This document shows positions 32,820-43,399 of a stretch of DNA of 64,000 nt, piece by piece. Both the position numbers and the translations under genes were made by a program. The notes under the pieces were generated by a model. That model was not told the DNA's origin, searched no databases, and saw only the letters and a program-made list of their open reading frames with translations. Source of the stretch: Verticillium longisporum (lineage: Eukaryota; Ascomycota; Sordariomycetes; Glomerellales; Plectosphaerellaceae). The stretch lies in NCBI GenBank assembly GCA_019188255.1, contig JAETXT010000001.1, positions 6,696,001 to 6,760,000 on the forward strand. Reading direction: 5' to 3'. Position 1 is the stretch's first letter. The number at the start of each line of letters is the position of its first letter.

Positions 32820-33531
32820 GTTGGCTGGTTTAGGGGGGGTGTGGAGGATGGGAGTGGTTGTGTTGGCTTGTGTTGATGCGGAAGAGGAGGTGACTCTCGA
32901 GGCTGGTGGATGGTGGATGGGAAATATGGGTTGAGATGGACGGATGGCCGAAGAAGATGCTGGACACGAAGCTCGGCTTTGGGAGGTGAAGAGGGTCTGT
33001 GGCGGTGCCGTGACCAATCGGGTGGCGGGGAATTCTGATTTTTTGACTTCCTGGGGAAGTGACCCTTGTTTATGCACATAGCAGGGTGTGGCAGCGAACA
33101 TGGGCTTAACGATTTTGATGCTTTCCTTGCATGCTGTTTCCTGACGATTATCTCATTCTATTCGTTCCTCCGCTGTTGGTCGACTACTCAGATGAAGGGC
33201 TCAGTTTTCAGTACACTCCAGTCGTGGGAATTGCGAGCGACCTCCGTTTGATCATGAATGAAGACGTATTCTCCATCAAAGCGTCAAATTTTTGCAGCAG
33301 CTCCGCAAGTCTGCTTCCTCCGTATTGATCTGCCTTGCAGAACCATGCTTATCTGTCTGGTGAAATACGCGGCAGCCATCAGGCCTTTCCTGCTGTGCAG
33401 TCTCCACGTACCTGCAGTGAAGACCAAGGGGTATCATTCATGTCCATCCATGTGCTCCGCGAGACCCAATTCCTCACGAGTAGCCCATGAGCCTCAAAGG
33501 TCAGTTGTCATACTCACACTTCGCCGGCAGC
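32820..33531. other. intergenic, Mix17 promoter side
   Basis: This 0.7-kb stretch contains no convincing gene. The upstream frame that runs into Mix17 on the minus strand is treated as leader. Confidence 0.5.
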
Positions 33532-34186
33532 TCAAGCCTTCCGCTTCTTGTTCTTCTGGCGAGATCCGCCATTGGATGCGGACGCGCCGCCTCGCTGCTT
33601 CTTGCCTTGGCCGGCACTTGTGTCGTCTTGGGCAGGCCTCTTACTGTTTTGGATAGAATTGAGAAGGGCCTTGGCGCGTTCCTCTGCGAGCTTCTCCTCC
33701 AACTTCTGCTTCAGGTCCTTGCTATTGCTGCCCTTTATGTCTGTTAGCAAGAGCTGTGCGGCGCGCTGGTCCATAGCTGTGCTTACAAGGTCGGCCTTGA
33801 GAATGCGAGTTGCTGCTTCCGTGTTCACTGATGTTGTGCGCTGCGCCGGGGGCTCCTCGGCCTTCTGAATCTTTGCAAAGTATTGCTTCACTCGCTTGAG
33901 CTCAGTCATGACTTCGTGGTTTGCGGCATCGACTCCTTGCAAACGCAGAGCGGCTGTCGCGTGATCAGCATTTGGTACTCATCAGGTGAAGTAAAAGTTG
34001 AGACCTACAGAACAGAAGTGACTCGATGGAGTACGCTGTCAAGGTCATGAGCTTCGCCTTGTCCAGGAGCGGGAGTTCTGAGGACATCTCAGGAAGGCCC
34101 TTGAGAAGGGGCTCCAGAGACTCCTCAAGCTCATCGATCGTGCCGTCCAGCCTTTCGAGATCGGGAATGATAGTCTTGACATCCAT
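33532..34186 (-). CDS. exosome cofactor Rrp47/C1D (Lrp1)
   Basis: Minus-strand exons are 34186-34009 and 33953-33532, giving 199 aa. The N-terminal Sas10/C1D domain is all-helical: a short acidic helix, P-E-M-S-S-E-L-P-L-L-D-K-A-K-L, T-A-Y-S-I-E-S-L-L-F, then H-E-V-M-T-E-L-K-R-V-K-Q-Y-F. The C-terminus is Lys/Arg-rich (K-K-Q-R, R-Q-K-N-K-K-R-K) as in yeast Rrp47, where it contacts RNA and snoRNPs. Rrp47 binds and stabilises Rrp6 and serves nuclear 3' processing of rRNA and snoRNA. The acceptor choice restores S-A-L-R-L-Q-G-V. Confidence 0.9.
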
Positions 34187-34684
34187 CTTGGCGCGTCTTT
34201 GTCTCCTTGGATTTCCTGGTTTTGCTAGGGTATGGACCCCGAAACTGTTGTCAATGAACGTATGATTGATGAAAGAGTCTCTACTGCCCGTTGAAGTGAA
34301 ATTTCACTTTGAGATGAGATGCAATGATGTGGCTATATGCATCTATGAGGATTGGCACCAAGACAGTTGTGGTTAGTCAGCTTGGCAGGGTGGCGCCGGC
34401 GGGAATTGACGGTTCGATTGCATCCTCATCGCGTGGGTTTGAGCAGAAAATGTCCCCGTCACCATACTCCAAGATTCCCATTGTCGATAGGGGCCTACTC
34501 GCCAGCAAAACACGGTCCCGAGTCACCACCGACTTTCCCTGCTTGCATAACATCAATCTGACGACGGTTTACGTACCTCTGTACTTGTCTCCTAGCATCT
34601 ATCGTGTCCCGACGGCCCCTTGCGCAGAGCCACGGCTCGATGCCGACAACGGATTGAACCCGACTCCCTCAGACCTTTGCCACC
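34187..34684. other. intergenic, divergent promoter region
   Basis: This 500-bp stretch between Rrp47 and the PanE-like gene is open in one plus-strand frame near its right edge but shows no family signal. The neighbour may start further upstream than annotated. Confidence 0.45.
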
Positions 34685-36202
34685 GTGGCTACCGCCGTGG
34701 CTACACTACCCCGACCGCGGCTTCACGCCCGGATACCTCACACATACGCTTGTTGGGGCCAAGGTAGTCTGTCCGCGGGCCGGGGAGCCATCAGATCCGT
34801 CTCAGTAGGCGCACCACGAAGTCCTGTCTTGGGATCTGGACAACCACCAGCCACCCTCTCGCCCGGCAAGATCGCGCCGAAGGAGATGGCCGCAACCGTT
34901 CCTGGTGCGGCGACGCTAGGAATCACACAAGAAAAGAAGGAAGGCTTCAAGAAGGTTCTGGGCATGATGCCCGAGCAGAACGACCAGGAGCTTTACGCCA
35001 TATTCCGTGCCGACTCGTTGAACAGATTCTACGTTCCGGCAGTCATGATGGGCCACGTGGAGCCAGCGCCCCCGTCTTCCCGAACGGTCCACATCCTCGG
35101 TTCTGATTCAAGATCCAAATTCCTCTCTCATTCTCTTTACGGGGTCTACGATTCAATACAGACGATACACTCTGGCAAAGAAAGCCCGTTTCACCTGAAG
35201 AATAGCTACAATAACGTTTCTGGCAACGCACGGCGGCATCGGTCCCGGCCGTCCAGGTCGCAGAACTGGATCGACAGCAACGCAGGTATGGCTCAGTCAA
35301 GAGCTGCCCAGGAGGAAGCGAACCAAGGGCACATCAGCAATCTGGTCGTCGCGGGGCCCCCGAGCCACACGGTCAAGCTGTTGGAGCAGGTCAAGCACCG
35401 CGTCGACGACAGGACGGCCATCTGCCTGATGCAAGACGGGCTCGGCGTGGCTGAGGCAGCGAACAACGAGATCTTCACGAATCCCGATACCCGCCCTTCC
35501 ATCGTCCTGGGCCACATGAGCCACGCCCTCGCCATGGACCGCCGCCGCGACGCCGTCCGCTCTCAGGACCCCAACTTTGAGACGGCCCTGACCTCGGTGC
35601 GTCCCTATGTCGGCCGCGAGCGTAGGGACCACCACCACCAGCTGGACCCCTCGAGCGAGAAGTGGCTGCGCACGCAAGGCATGCTGTCCAAGTTTGCGGC
35701 GGCCACGGATCTGCGGGCGCGCGGCCTGCCGCTCGACAGCTGGCTCACGCTCAAGATCCCCTCCCTCATGTTCTCCTCCGTCGTCGACCCCATCTGCGTG
35801 CTGCTCGACTGCCACTACGAGCAGCTCCTGTTCAACCCGACGGCGAACCGCCTCATCGGCCAGCTGCTCGACGAGATCGCCAACGTCGTGGAGCGCATGC
35901 CGGAGCTCAGACGGGCGTCGCCCATGCTGCAGGCGGCGCTTCGCGGGGAGGGCATGCGGAAGGACACCATCGGTCGGCTGAGGGGCAAGAAGGGCTCGCC
36001 GAGCAAGATGGTAATGCAGATTGAACGCGGGCAGCTGACGGATATTGACTACCTGAACGGGTATTTCATCCAGCGGGGCAAGAGGCTTGGCGTCGACATG
36101 CCGGCGAACGAGATGGTGGTGGGCATGGTCAAGGCGAAGCACAAGGCTCAGCTGCAAAAGTTGAGATCGTACATTCCGATGGAGATGACGTCCAGGTTGT
36201 AG
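34685..36202 (+). CDS. ketopantoate reductase (ApbA/PanE) family protein, Cbs2-like
   Basis: A single open frame encodes up to 505 aa. The N-terminus is rich in Arg/Ser and acid-poor (mitochondrial-type). The Rossmann start reads V-H-I-L-G-S-D-S-R-S-K-F-L, a loosened version of the GxGxxG fold seen in fungal members of the family. Further matches are L-V-V-A-G-P-P-S-H-T-V, C-L-M-Q-D-G-L-G-V-A-E and the C-terminal V-V-D-P-I-C-V-L-L-D-C. Counted back from that Pro, the catalytic Lys (-9) and Asn (-5) of bacterial PanE are both Ser, so activity is doubtful; Cbs2 of yeast is likewise a non-enzymatic relative acting in cytochrome b translation. The start codon is uncertain. Confidence 0.75.
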   Translation: MATAVATLPRPRLHARIPHTYACWGQGSLSAGRGAIRSVSVGAPRSPVLGSGQPPATLSPGKIAPKEMAATVPGAATLGITQEKKEGFKKVLGMMPEQNDQELYAIFRADSLNRFYVPAVMMGHVEPAPPSSRTVHILGSDSRSKFLSHSLYGVYDSIQTIHSGKESPFHLKNSYNNVSGNARRHRSRPSRSQNWIDSNAGMAQSRAAQEEANQGHISNLVVAGPPSHTVKLLEQVKHRVDDRTAICLMQDGLGVAEAANNEIFTNPDTRPSIVLGHMSHALAMDRRRDAVRSQDPNFETALTSVRPYVGRERRDHHHQLDPSSEKWLRTQGMLSKFAAATDLRARGLPLDSWLTLKIPSLMFSSVVDPICVLLDCHYEQLLFNPTANRLIGQLLDEIANVVERMPELRRASPMLQAALRGEGMRKDTIGRLRGKKGSPSKMVMQIERGQLTDIDYLNGYFIQRGKRLGVDMPANEMVVGMVKAKHKAQLQKLRSYIPMEMTSRL

Positions 36203-36988
36203 TGACATGTACTTTTACTTTTACATTGCATGCTTTCTCCTGAGATGGGCTGAGGAAGGGCGGAGCGCATGTCTGATGATATACTGAACAGAGATGTTAC
36301 TTAGGGGTAGACTTGGGCGAATTCAGTGTACGAAAGTTTAATATTGGCTCCCCGAATCATACAATGGTGTCTTGACAATACCGACGACGATCCTGCTGGC
36401 ACCGATTGACGACTGGCGACTGATGAGTCTGTATGACAAAACCGATGGTGTTCTAATCGCAGTAACCAGACCTGAGCCTTGCGGAGCCTGTCGAGGCGCA
36501 CAAGCTTTGCACAGTACGCCATGCTGGGGTGACTTGCATGTCACCACGGACTGCGGAGGAGGCCTGGCGTAGATGCGCGCCGTCCAACCGTCAGCGCAGT
36601 GTTAAATCCGGTTCCGTAAAAATAAGTTCCTATAGCCGGCCTGTCGGGTTTTGTGTCTGTTATGCTGCGCCGGAACATAACGAACAGTCTTAAACGAGGA
36701 GGAGGCAGACCCACCGGACTTAGAGAGGCCGTGGCACACACAAAGTCCGAGGGTGCCAGTTACCTTGGATCTCTCGGGGTCTGGCAAGGACGCGATGTTA
36801 GCTATAAGCAGTGCCTATACTCTTGATCTTGGGGGGGTTTTCAGTCTTCTCCAGCAAACATTCGAAATACAGCGATGTGAGTACTGTCTCAACACATCAC
36901 TATTGACTACCAGATGCTCCGGCATAACACTGACACAGGCACGTCACCCCTACCTGACGACTGGCCTTGATCCGACCTCACAGCCACA
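36203..36988. other. intergenic, SDR promoter side
   Basis: This 0.8-kb stretch precedes the SDR gene. No further gene was recognised. Confidence 0.5.
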
Positions 36989-38050
36989 ATGACCACCAAC
37001 AGAAACCTGATTCTGCTCACGGGCGCAACCGGATTCATTGGGTTCAGAGTCTTGGTTGAGGCTCTGAAAGCGGGTTATGCCGTTCGGTGCGCTATTCGCA
37101 GTAGCCAAGCCATCAAAGTCATTCTTTCGACACCGAGCATCAGGGCTCTGAAGCCGAGCGAGCATCAACTGTACTGGGCCTTTGTCCCTGACATGGCAGT
37201 ACCCGGAGCTTTTGATGCAGCTGTCAAAGGGGTCAAGTACATCATTCACTGCGCGTCGCCCGCGTCCAATACCAACGTGAGAGGGTCGGCGCCTACCAAT
37301 AGCGACGAGTCGCAGGTCCAGACGGCCATCAACAGCATGTGCTGGTTGCTTCAGAGCGCCTACAAGCTGAACCCAAGCACAGTGCTCCGAATTGTGTTCA
37401 CGAGCTCGCTCACTGCCATCATACCACCTGCCTACTTCAAGGGTCAGGGAGGGTTGACCGGCCCAGCTTTTGATGCCGAGAGCCGATTGCCCACGCCCTC
37501 TGCGCCGTTCGCTTCAGGGTCCGGCCCGCACGCTGCTAGTAAAATCGCGGCACTGAACGCGTCTGAGAGCTGGGTGCGACACTTCCGACCATCCTTCGAC
37601 CTTGTCTCCATCTTGCCAGCGTGGGTCTGGGGTCGTCATGAGCTTGCTGGCACGGTAGATGAGCTCACCAAAGGCTCGAGCAGCGTCGTCATCGATTTCC
37701 TTCGGGGTCAACGTAATGACACGCCAATGTGCGGAAGTTTCATCGGGATCGAAGACGTTGCAAAGGCTCATATCCTCGCACTCAATCCTCAAGTATCGGG
37801 CAACCAGTCATTCATTCTATCATCAGACATGGCGTGGGAAGATACCAAGGTGGTAGCACAGAGGGCTTTCCCATCTGTCTTTGACAAAGGCATCTTCCGC
37901 GCGGACGGTACGCAGGAGTCTGCCTGGATCGCGATTGATGCGAGCAAGACGGAGCGTGTCCTTGGTCTCAAGTTTCAGAGCCTCGAACATGTCGTCACTG
38001 ACGTGGTGTCCCAGTGGCTTGAGCTCTCGCAAGCACGCTTGGGTGAGTGA
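36989..38050 (+). CDS. extended SDR / NAD-dependent epimerase-reductase-like protein
   Basis: A single exon encodes 353 aa. The cofactor motif is L-L-T-G-A-T-G-F-I-G near residue 10, followed by an R-C-A-I-R-S segment typical of NADPH-preferring reductases of the dihydroflavonol/methylglyoxal reductase group (yeast Gre2 type). V-F-T-S-S-L-T-A supplies the catalytic Ser strand. The position of the catalytic Tyr in YxxxK is His: the motif reads H-A-A-S-K (CAC in place of TAC or TAT). F-I-G-I-E-D-V-A-K-A-H and the C-terminal L-G-L-K-F are as usual. Without the Tyr, reductase activity should be weak or absent, unless this is a sequence error. Confidence 0.82.
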   Translation: MTTNRNLILLTGATGFIGFRVLVEALKAGYAVRCAIRSSQAIKVILSTPSIRALKPSEHQLYWAFVPDMAVPGAFDAAVKGVKYIIHCASPASNTNVRGSAPTNSDESQVQTAINSMCWLLQSAYKLNPSTVLRIVFTSSLTAIIPPAYFKGQGGLTGPAFDAESRLPTPSAPFASGSGPHAASKIAALNASESWVRHFRPSFDLVSILPAWVWGRHELAGTVDELTKGSSSVVIDFLRGQRNDTPMCGSFIGIEDVAKAHILALNPQVSGNQSFILSSDMAWEDTKVVAQRAFPSVFDKGIFRADGTQESAWIAIDASKTERVLGLKFQSLEHVVTDVVSQWLELSQARLGE

Positions 38051-40766
38051 GGCTCGTATGCTAAGATATTCCAGGAATTGCAAGTGTCATTGTGACTTGC
38101 AGGACGCTGGTCAACATTTTGACGCTGGTGCTGGAATGTATCTTCATTGTCAGCAGCAGAACTTTAACGCGGCCTTCGGCTTCGAGAACAAACCAAATCG
38201 CGTGTTTTTCTTTTTGTGCCAGCTACCAAAGTTTTCGAATCTCGTAGCGGTGTTGCACTCGTGAAGACAAAGGGGATGCACACCTGGATGTACGCCTGGA
38301 TGTACGCCTCGGAGCAGACGGAAGAAACGCAAGAGGTAACATGTCACTGACGACAGTCTCCGTCTGTGCGATCATCGCCTTGGCAAGGGGTTCCTGGAGT
38401 GAAGAGAATGTTTCGATTCAGCTCGCTAGCTCGTTCCCGGTCGCGGCAGGGCACAAGGCCAAAGCCCATGGTTCTGTCACGTCAAATGACCCATACAGTG
38501 GTAGGTAGTCAACGATGGCTTTCCAAAAAGAAATATGGTCCACGAGTGGGCTGCGTGGACTCGACCTCTGACATGCTGTTCCCGCCCATGTTGGATGGGA
38601 GTCGTCATTTCAGCGTTTAGGCAACCCTCTCCCCCAATCGTGTACGCTTGTTCGCTGATCGACTGCTGCTGACATGCGGCGACCATGTGAAGACGGTCGA
38701 TACCCGCCGTGATAGACTGCCCTGGGTAGCTGTGCAACGAGAGACGAATCAAGGACCGAGCTAGAGGAGGGGGCGGGCCTCTGTGGAAGGGTGAGAGCAA
38801 TGGTTCGGCCGAAACATTCCTCAGGCATTCCATGGCGAAGTCCCATGGAGCCCAGGACCCATGGAGCCCAGGAGACCAGAGGCTAGCTGTGATACAAGAC
38901 TTGCGTCAAGTGGCGCTTGAGCCCGAGACCTCGGCGGCCGGAGCTTTCTCTTGACAGGCGAAGATGCACAAGGCGAGGTCGTAAGGGCCGCCGACTACTA
39001 GTAAGGTAGCGCAGGGTGTGACTCGTGGCAAGGGAGTGTGCAGCAGGTGGGGGAGAGACATGAGGATGTCCCTGAGGATGTCCCTGCCTTGCCCTGCCTG
39101 CTCACCTAGGGAGGTGCCTAGGTACATGTACACACCGAAAATGTACAGTACAAACCAAAGCCAGCGATGAAGAAGAGGGGAGCCGGGGAGGCCCGAGTGC
39201 ACGATCCACCGAGCTCGGGCCACCTTGTCACTTTGGCCCCTTTTACCAGGCTTGCCAGGTCGCCAGCAGGATGCAGTGTACATGCTGTTATTGCTAGTGT
39301 CGGTGCTAGGCCCCCTTTGTTCACCTGAATCCCCCGCTATCGTCGACTCCTTGGTGGTCTCCTAGCGCGACCCTCCTGTAAAGAAGCAGTGATTGGGTCT
39401 GAGGGGGCGCCATGCTACATGTACAAGGCCATGAAGATGAGGGCGCCTTGCATCTTCAAACCACGTCCAACCTGGACCCGAGAACCAAGACCAGAGGCTG
39501 GGATCCCACCCACTCGTCTCGCCCGCCGTGCCACACCACCATCACACCACACCACTAGCAGGCCACAAACCCCATCTCGTTACCGCTGTTGCTGTGACAG
39601 GGCCCTTTTTTCAATCTGTATCCGATTCTTTTGTCGCCTCAGTTCCAGTTTCCCTCATCTCCTGAAAGTACCGTCGCCCACCCTCGCTGTTCCATCACCA
39701 ATCCTGGAGCTTCACAACTGGCGCCTTCTAACCGATCACCACGACACAATTCTCCTCGTGGCACCGCATTCGCTGACAGGACACCAATCGCAAATCGCGA
39801 CGCGACAATCGCGTGCGTAGGTAGATATCGTGAGTTGACTCGTCCCCTATCACATCCCTCGGACATCCCCCAGCCTTCTCTGGACACCTATCAACCGGTT
39901 TTGTCCCATTCTCCTTATTCCTGTCGTTGGCCGTCCCAATTCATGCCATCGTTTCTCTTACCCATCACATGGTGTTCATGATTGGCGACTTGTTGGCTAG
40001 GGGTCGCTTTCCCTCCCCTCTACCTATCCCCCCCCCCTTTCACCTGTGCTCGATATCGATATCGGTACACCTGTCTACCTCACTCGAAACCAAACCAGCG
40101 CTTTGCTCTGGTCGGAGCTTCGCACTTTGGCCCTTGGCCGCCGCAGCGGACAAACTCGTTCGGCATCCCTTCCTCTTTCCAACACGTCTGAACCCCCTCC
40201 CAGCACTCTCCCGGGTTCCAGGCTCTCGCTCACAGGCCACCCACCCCCAGCACACCACCTGGTCCAGCTCCTTGCCCACCATTGCCCGGCCCAGCGTGCA
40301 CCCCCCGTCGCAGCAGTGGTCTCTAAACAGACCGCCATCCCCACTTCGCCCAGGCAGTCGGGCGTGAGTTTCCTGATATTACGTCCCTGTCAACCAGCCC
40401 TGTCCACCACCGTGGTTCCCCGTCTCTACTTCTGTTCCGCCTGTGCTGCTGCTTCTGCCCGCGGCATCATCTTCTTCCGCGACCCCAAACACCTCCGACT
40501 CTCTAACCTTCATGCAGCCATCGACCAAAGCTACCCCGAACCCTTCGACATAGCTGCCAACCTCCCTCGACCATCGCCCACTCTACCCGATCCATACCGT
40601 TACCGACTGCTGCTTTCGTCACCCTTGGTCCGACCATTGCCCAACCCCCTCACGATACCCATTTCGAAATTTGCCTGGCATTGCGACCGCTCTCAGCCAT
40701 CACGACACTATCCAACCCCCTTCAACAGCTGCTATTCTACAGTCACCAACCAATAGATTTAACGAC
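38051..40766. other. long intergenic region, rac1 promoter and leader
   Basis: About 2.7 kb without a recognised gene. It carries small direct repeats: TGGATGTACGCC twice near 38286-38309, CATGGAGCCCAGGA twice near 38845-38874, and GAGGATGTCCCT twice near 39062-39085. From about 39530 to 40766 it is strongly C/T-rich, which looks like a long leader and promoter of rac1. Confidence 0.55.
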
Positions 40767-41695
40767 ATGGCTCAACCAGGTGTTCAGTCTTTGAAGGTTA
40801 GTCAATTGGCCTTGCGTCATCACTCCATCAGGGGGGCCTCCTTGTGTGGTTGAATCACCAGCTGACGTTGAATGCCTCTATAGTGCGTCGTGACCGGCGA
40901 CGGTGCTGTCGGAAAGGTAAGCCAACCCGACTTGTTCATCATGGTGCGCCAATCCACTGACTTGCGAGAATAGACGTGCTTGCTCATCTCCTACACAACG
41001 AATGCTTTCCCTGGCGAATACATTCCTACAGTGTCAGTCTCCGTGTGTCGCCGGTAGTCTTCTGTTGGCCGCGATTGCTGACGTGGAGATGGCAGCTTTG
41101 ACAACTACTCTGCTAGTGTTATGGTGGATGGCAAGCCAATCAGCTTGGGACTGTGGGATACTGCCGGTCAAGAGGATTATGACAGGCTGCGACCTCTCTC
41201 TTACCCCCAGACTGACGTCTTCCTCATCTGCTTCTCCATCGTCAGCCCGCCGTCATTCGACAACGTGAAGGCTAAGGTAGGGTTACACGATCCCCGTAGA
41301 CAAAGTTGTTTGAATTTTGTGTGCTGACTGCGCATGCAGTGGTACCCCGAGATTGACCACCACGCACCAAACATTCCCATTATCCTCGTCGGCACTAAGC
41401 TCGATCTTCGGGAGGATCCCGGCACCCTCGAGTCGCTGCGCCAGAAGCGCATGGAGCCGGTCTCCTACGACCAGGCCCTGGTGTGTGCTAAGGAGATCAG
41501 GGCGCACAAGTACCTCGAGTGCTCTGCGCTCACGCAGAGGAACCTCAAGGGCGTCTTTGACGTGACTATCCGGTATTTCAACGCGTCACGACTCTGGCAT
41601 TGCGAAAACCTGCTAACTCGGATCCCAGTGCCGTCTTGAATCCCCGCCCCCAGATGCAGAACAAGAAGAAGAGCAAGTCTTGTTCGATTCTGTAA
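40767..41695 (+). CDS. rac1: Rho-family GTPase Rac1
   Basis: Six exons: 40767-40796, 40884-40916, 40974-41032, 41096-41276, 41340-41572 and 41629-41695; 200 aa. The P-loop is G-D-G-A-V-G-K, followed by switch I T-V-F-D-N-Y, switch [10 protein letters not shown], guanine motifs G-T-K-L-D-L and C-S-A-L, and the Rho insert helix. The C-terminus is K-K-K-S-K-S with the CAAX box C-S-I-L, a geranylgeranylation signal. The N-terminal extension ([10 protein letters not shown]) and effector region fit Rac rather than Cdc42. Rac1 controls polarised growth, conidiation and NADPH oxidase in fungi. A probable Rho-family GAP is encoded 7 kb away. Confidence 0.96.
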
Positions 41696-42396
41696 ATGGG
41701 CCACATTGTCGACGGTGTCTGAACGTCGACGCACCGTGAGGGCATGCTGTTCGCCTGTGTAGAGTGATGTTCCGCATCATCCTGGCCCGCACCAAGCAAG
41801 GGTTACGCAAGCCTATCATATATAATTCATAACCAAGAGGGGACGATCTGGCTGGCACCGGGCACAGCACGAAGGACGAATGACACAGTGATGGCGTGTG
41901 GGAGGGGATTCAGCACTGATACCAAGTGAAGCCCCTCTTTTGTTCGTAACGGCATGGTAGTGGGAGGTCGGAGACAACCTCTCGCGATACTGAGAGTCAA
42001 AGAAGGCTGGGGAGGCCAGGGAAGGGCGCAATGAGCCAACGGACAGCACGCCGGGCATGACACGAAGGATATCCCAAGTCACGTTAGTTTTCTGTAGATA
42101 GCATGCGTCTGTGTCTTTGATTCGTACAAAGAACATATAAATGGCAGGAGGGAGGGCAGGGGTCACTAGGTATATCTTTTTGTTTTCTTCCTCAACCGCT
42201 ATTGAGAATATTCACACATCGTCTTCTGCATATACGGTGACGTCTTCATCGAAGGTATTTTGAGGAGCACTCCCAACGTATCATGCTGAAACCAACACAG
42301 CAAGTGTATTCCACCCATAACGCCAACCCGGCTTGAAAAATGCCAATGTGCAAGTCGTCAAGTTTTTCCCTCTCTAAGTCTCAGGGCGAAGGAAGA
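41696..42396. other. intergenic between convergent genes
   Basis: The 3' regions of rac1 and the Nop6-like gene meet here. No gene was recognised. Confidence 0.5.
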
Positions 42397-43399
42397 TCAA
42401 GAAAGCATGGCCAGGCGACTGGGGTGGATGCCGCTCTCCTCCGCAGTCGATCCCGTAGCCGCATTGCCCTTCTTTGCCTCATTCTCCTTGTGGATGCGCT
42501 TTGCGCGGTTCTCGTCCAGCTGGATGTTGCGAGCCTTAATCTTCTCCTTGCGATTGTCGGATTTCGCACCACCGCCGCCAGCGCTAGAGAGGTCACGATT
42601 AGCTTGAGGCTCTCATAAGGGGGGATTTGGGCTCGGGTGGGGAGGAAGGAAGGAGAACGTACGTCAACTGCACGTTGATCTTCCTCGCGGGCGACAGGCC
42701 GTCGTCAAACAGCGTGTGGTGCATCTTGTCCAGGCAGGTGCGCATATGCGTGCTGTTGGAGAACTCGACAAAGGCGAAGCCGCGGCACGTATTCTCGACG
42801 CGGTCCTTGGTGAGGCAGCGGACGGACGAGGGCTTGAGGTGGGCAAAGTGCTGGTAGATTGTCTTGTCCGTGGCCGTGTAGGGGAGGTTGCCGACGAAGA
42901 CGATGTGGCGGCCGGCCTTGCCTTTGCTCTGGTCGGGCTGCGCGCCGCCGGCCTCGTCGGTGCCGTGGGTCTTGTCGTCGTCGTTCTTCTTCTTGCTCTT
43001 GCTCTTCTTGCCGTTGGTCTGTGGCTCGGCAGCGGGCCCGGCCTCTGTCGTGTCGGCCGTGGTGGGTTCGGCGGCCTTCTTGCTCTTCTTGGCCTTTTTG
43101 CTGGCGGTCTGTGTCTCGTCGGCGTCGGCTGTCGCGAGGGGTTCTGACGCGGGGCTCTCATCGTCTTCGGTGGCCTTGCCCTTCTTATCCTTTTTTTCCT
43201 TTTTCTCCTTCTTCTCCTTCTTCTCCTTCTTTTCTTTCTTGTCCTTCTTTTCCTTCTTATCCTTCTTGGCGGGTGTGTCGACTTCGTCAAAGTCGGCGGG
43301 GACGTCGATGAAGTCTTCGGCGGTGGCCTTCTTGATGGACTTGCTGCGCTTGGCCTTGCCGCCCTCGCCGTGCCCGTCGCGCTTGCGCTTCTCGGCCAT
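42397..43399 (-). CDS. NOP6: Nop6-like nucleolar RRM protein
   Basis: Minus-strand exons are 43399-42663 and 42583-42397, giving 307 aa. The N-terminal half is a very long Lys/Glu/Asp low-complexity region with K-K-E-K-K repeats, a nucleolar-type signal. One RRM follows: H-I-V-F-V-G-N-L-P-Y (RNP2) and R-G-F-A-F-V-E-F (RNP1). The second exon gives A-G-G-G-G-A-K-S, a basic helix and the ending G-I-H-P-S-R-L-A-M-L-S, which is the signature tail of fungal Nop6. Nop6 joins early 90S pre-ribosomes in 40S biogenesis. The frame of the last exon was read directly from the sequence. Confidence 0.9.

Noticed and set aside
40046..40756. Plus-strand open frame of 236 codons just before rac1
   Set aside because: Made of Pro/Ser/Leu from C/T-rich DNA that opens several frames; no domain. 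More likely rac1 leader.
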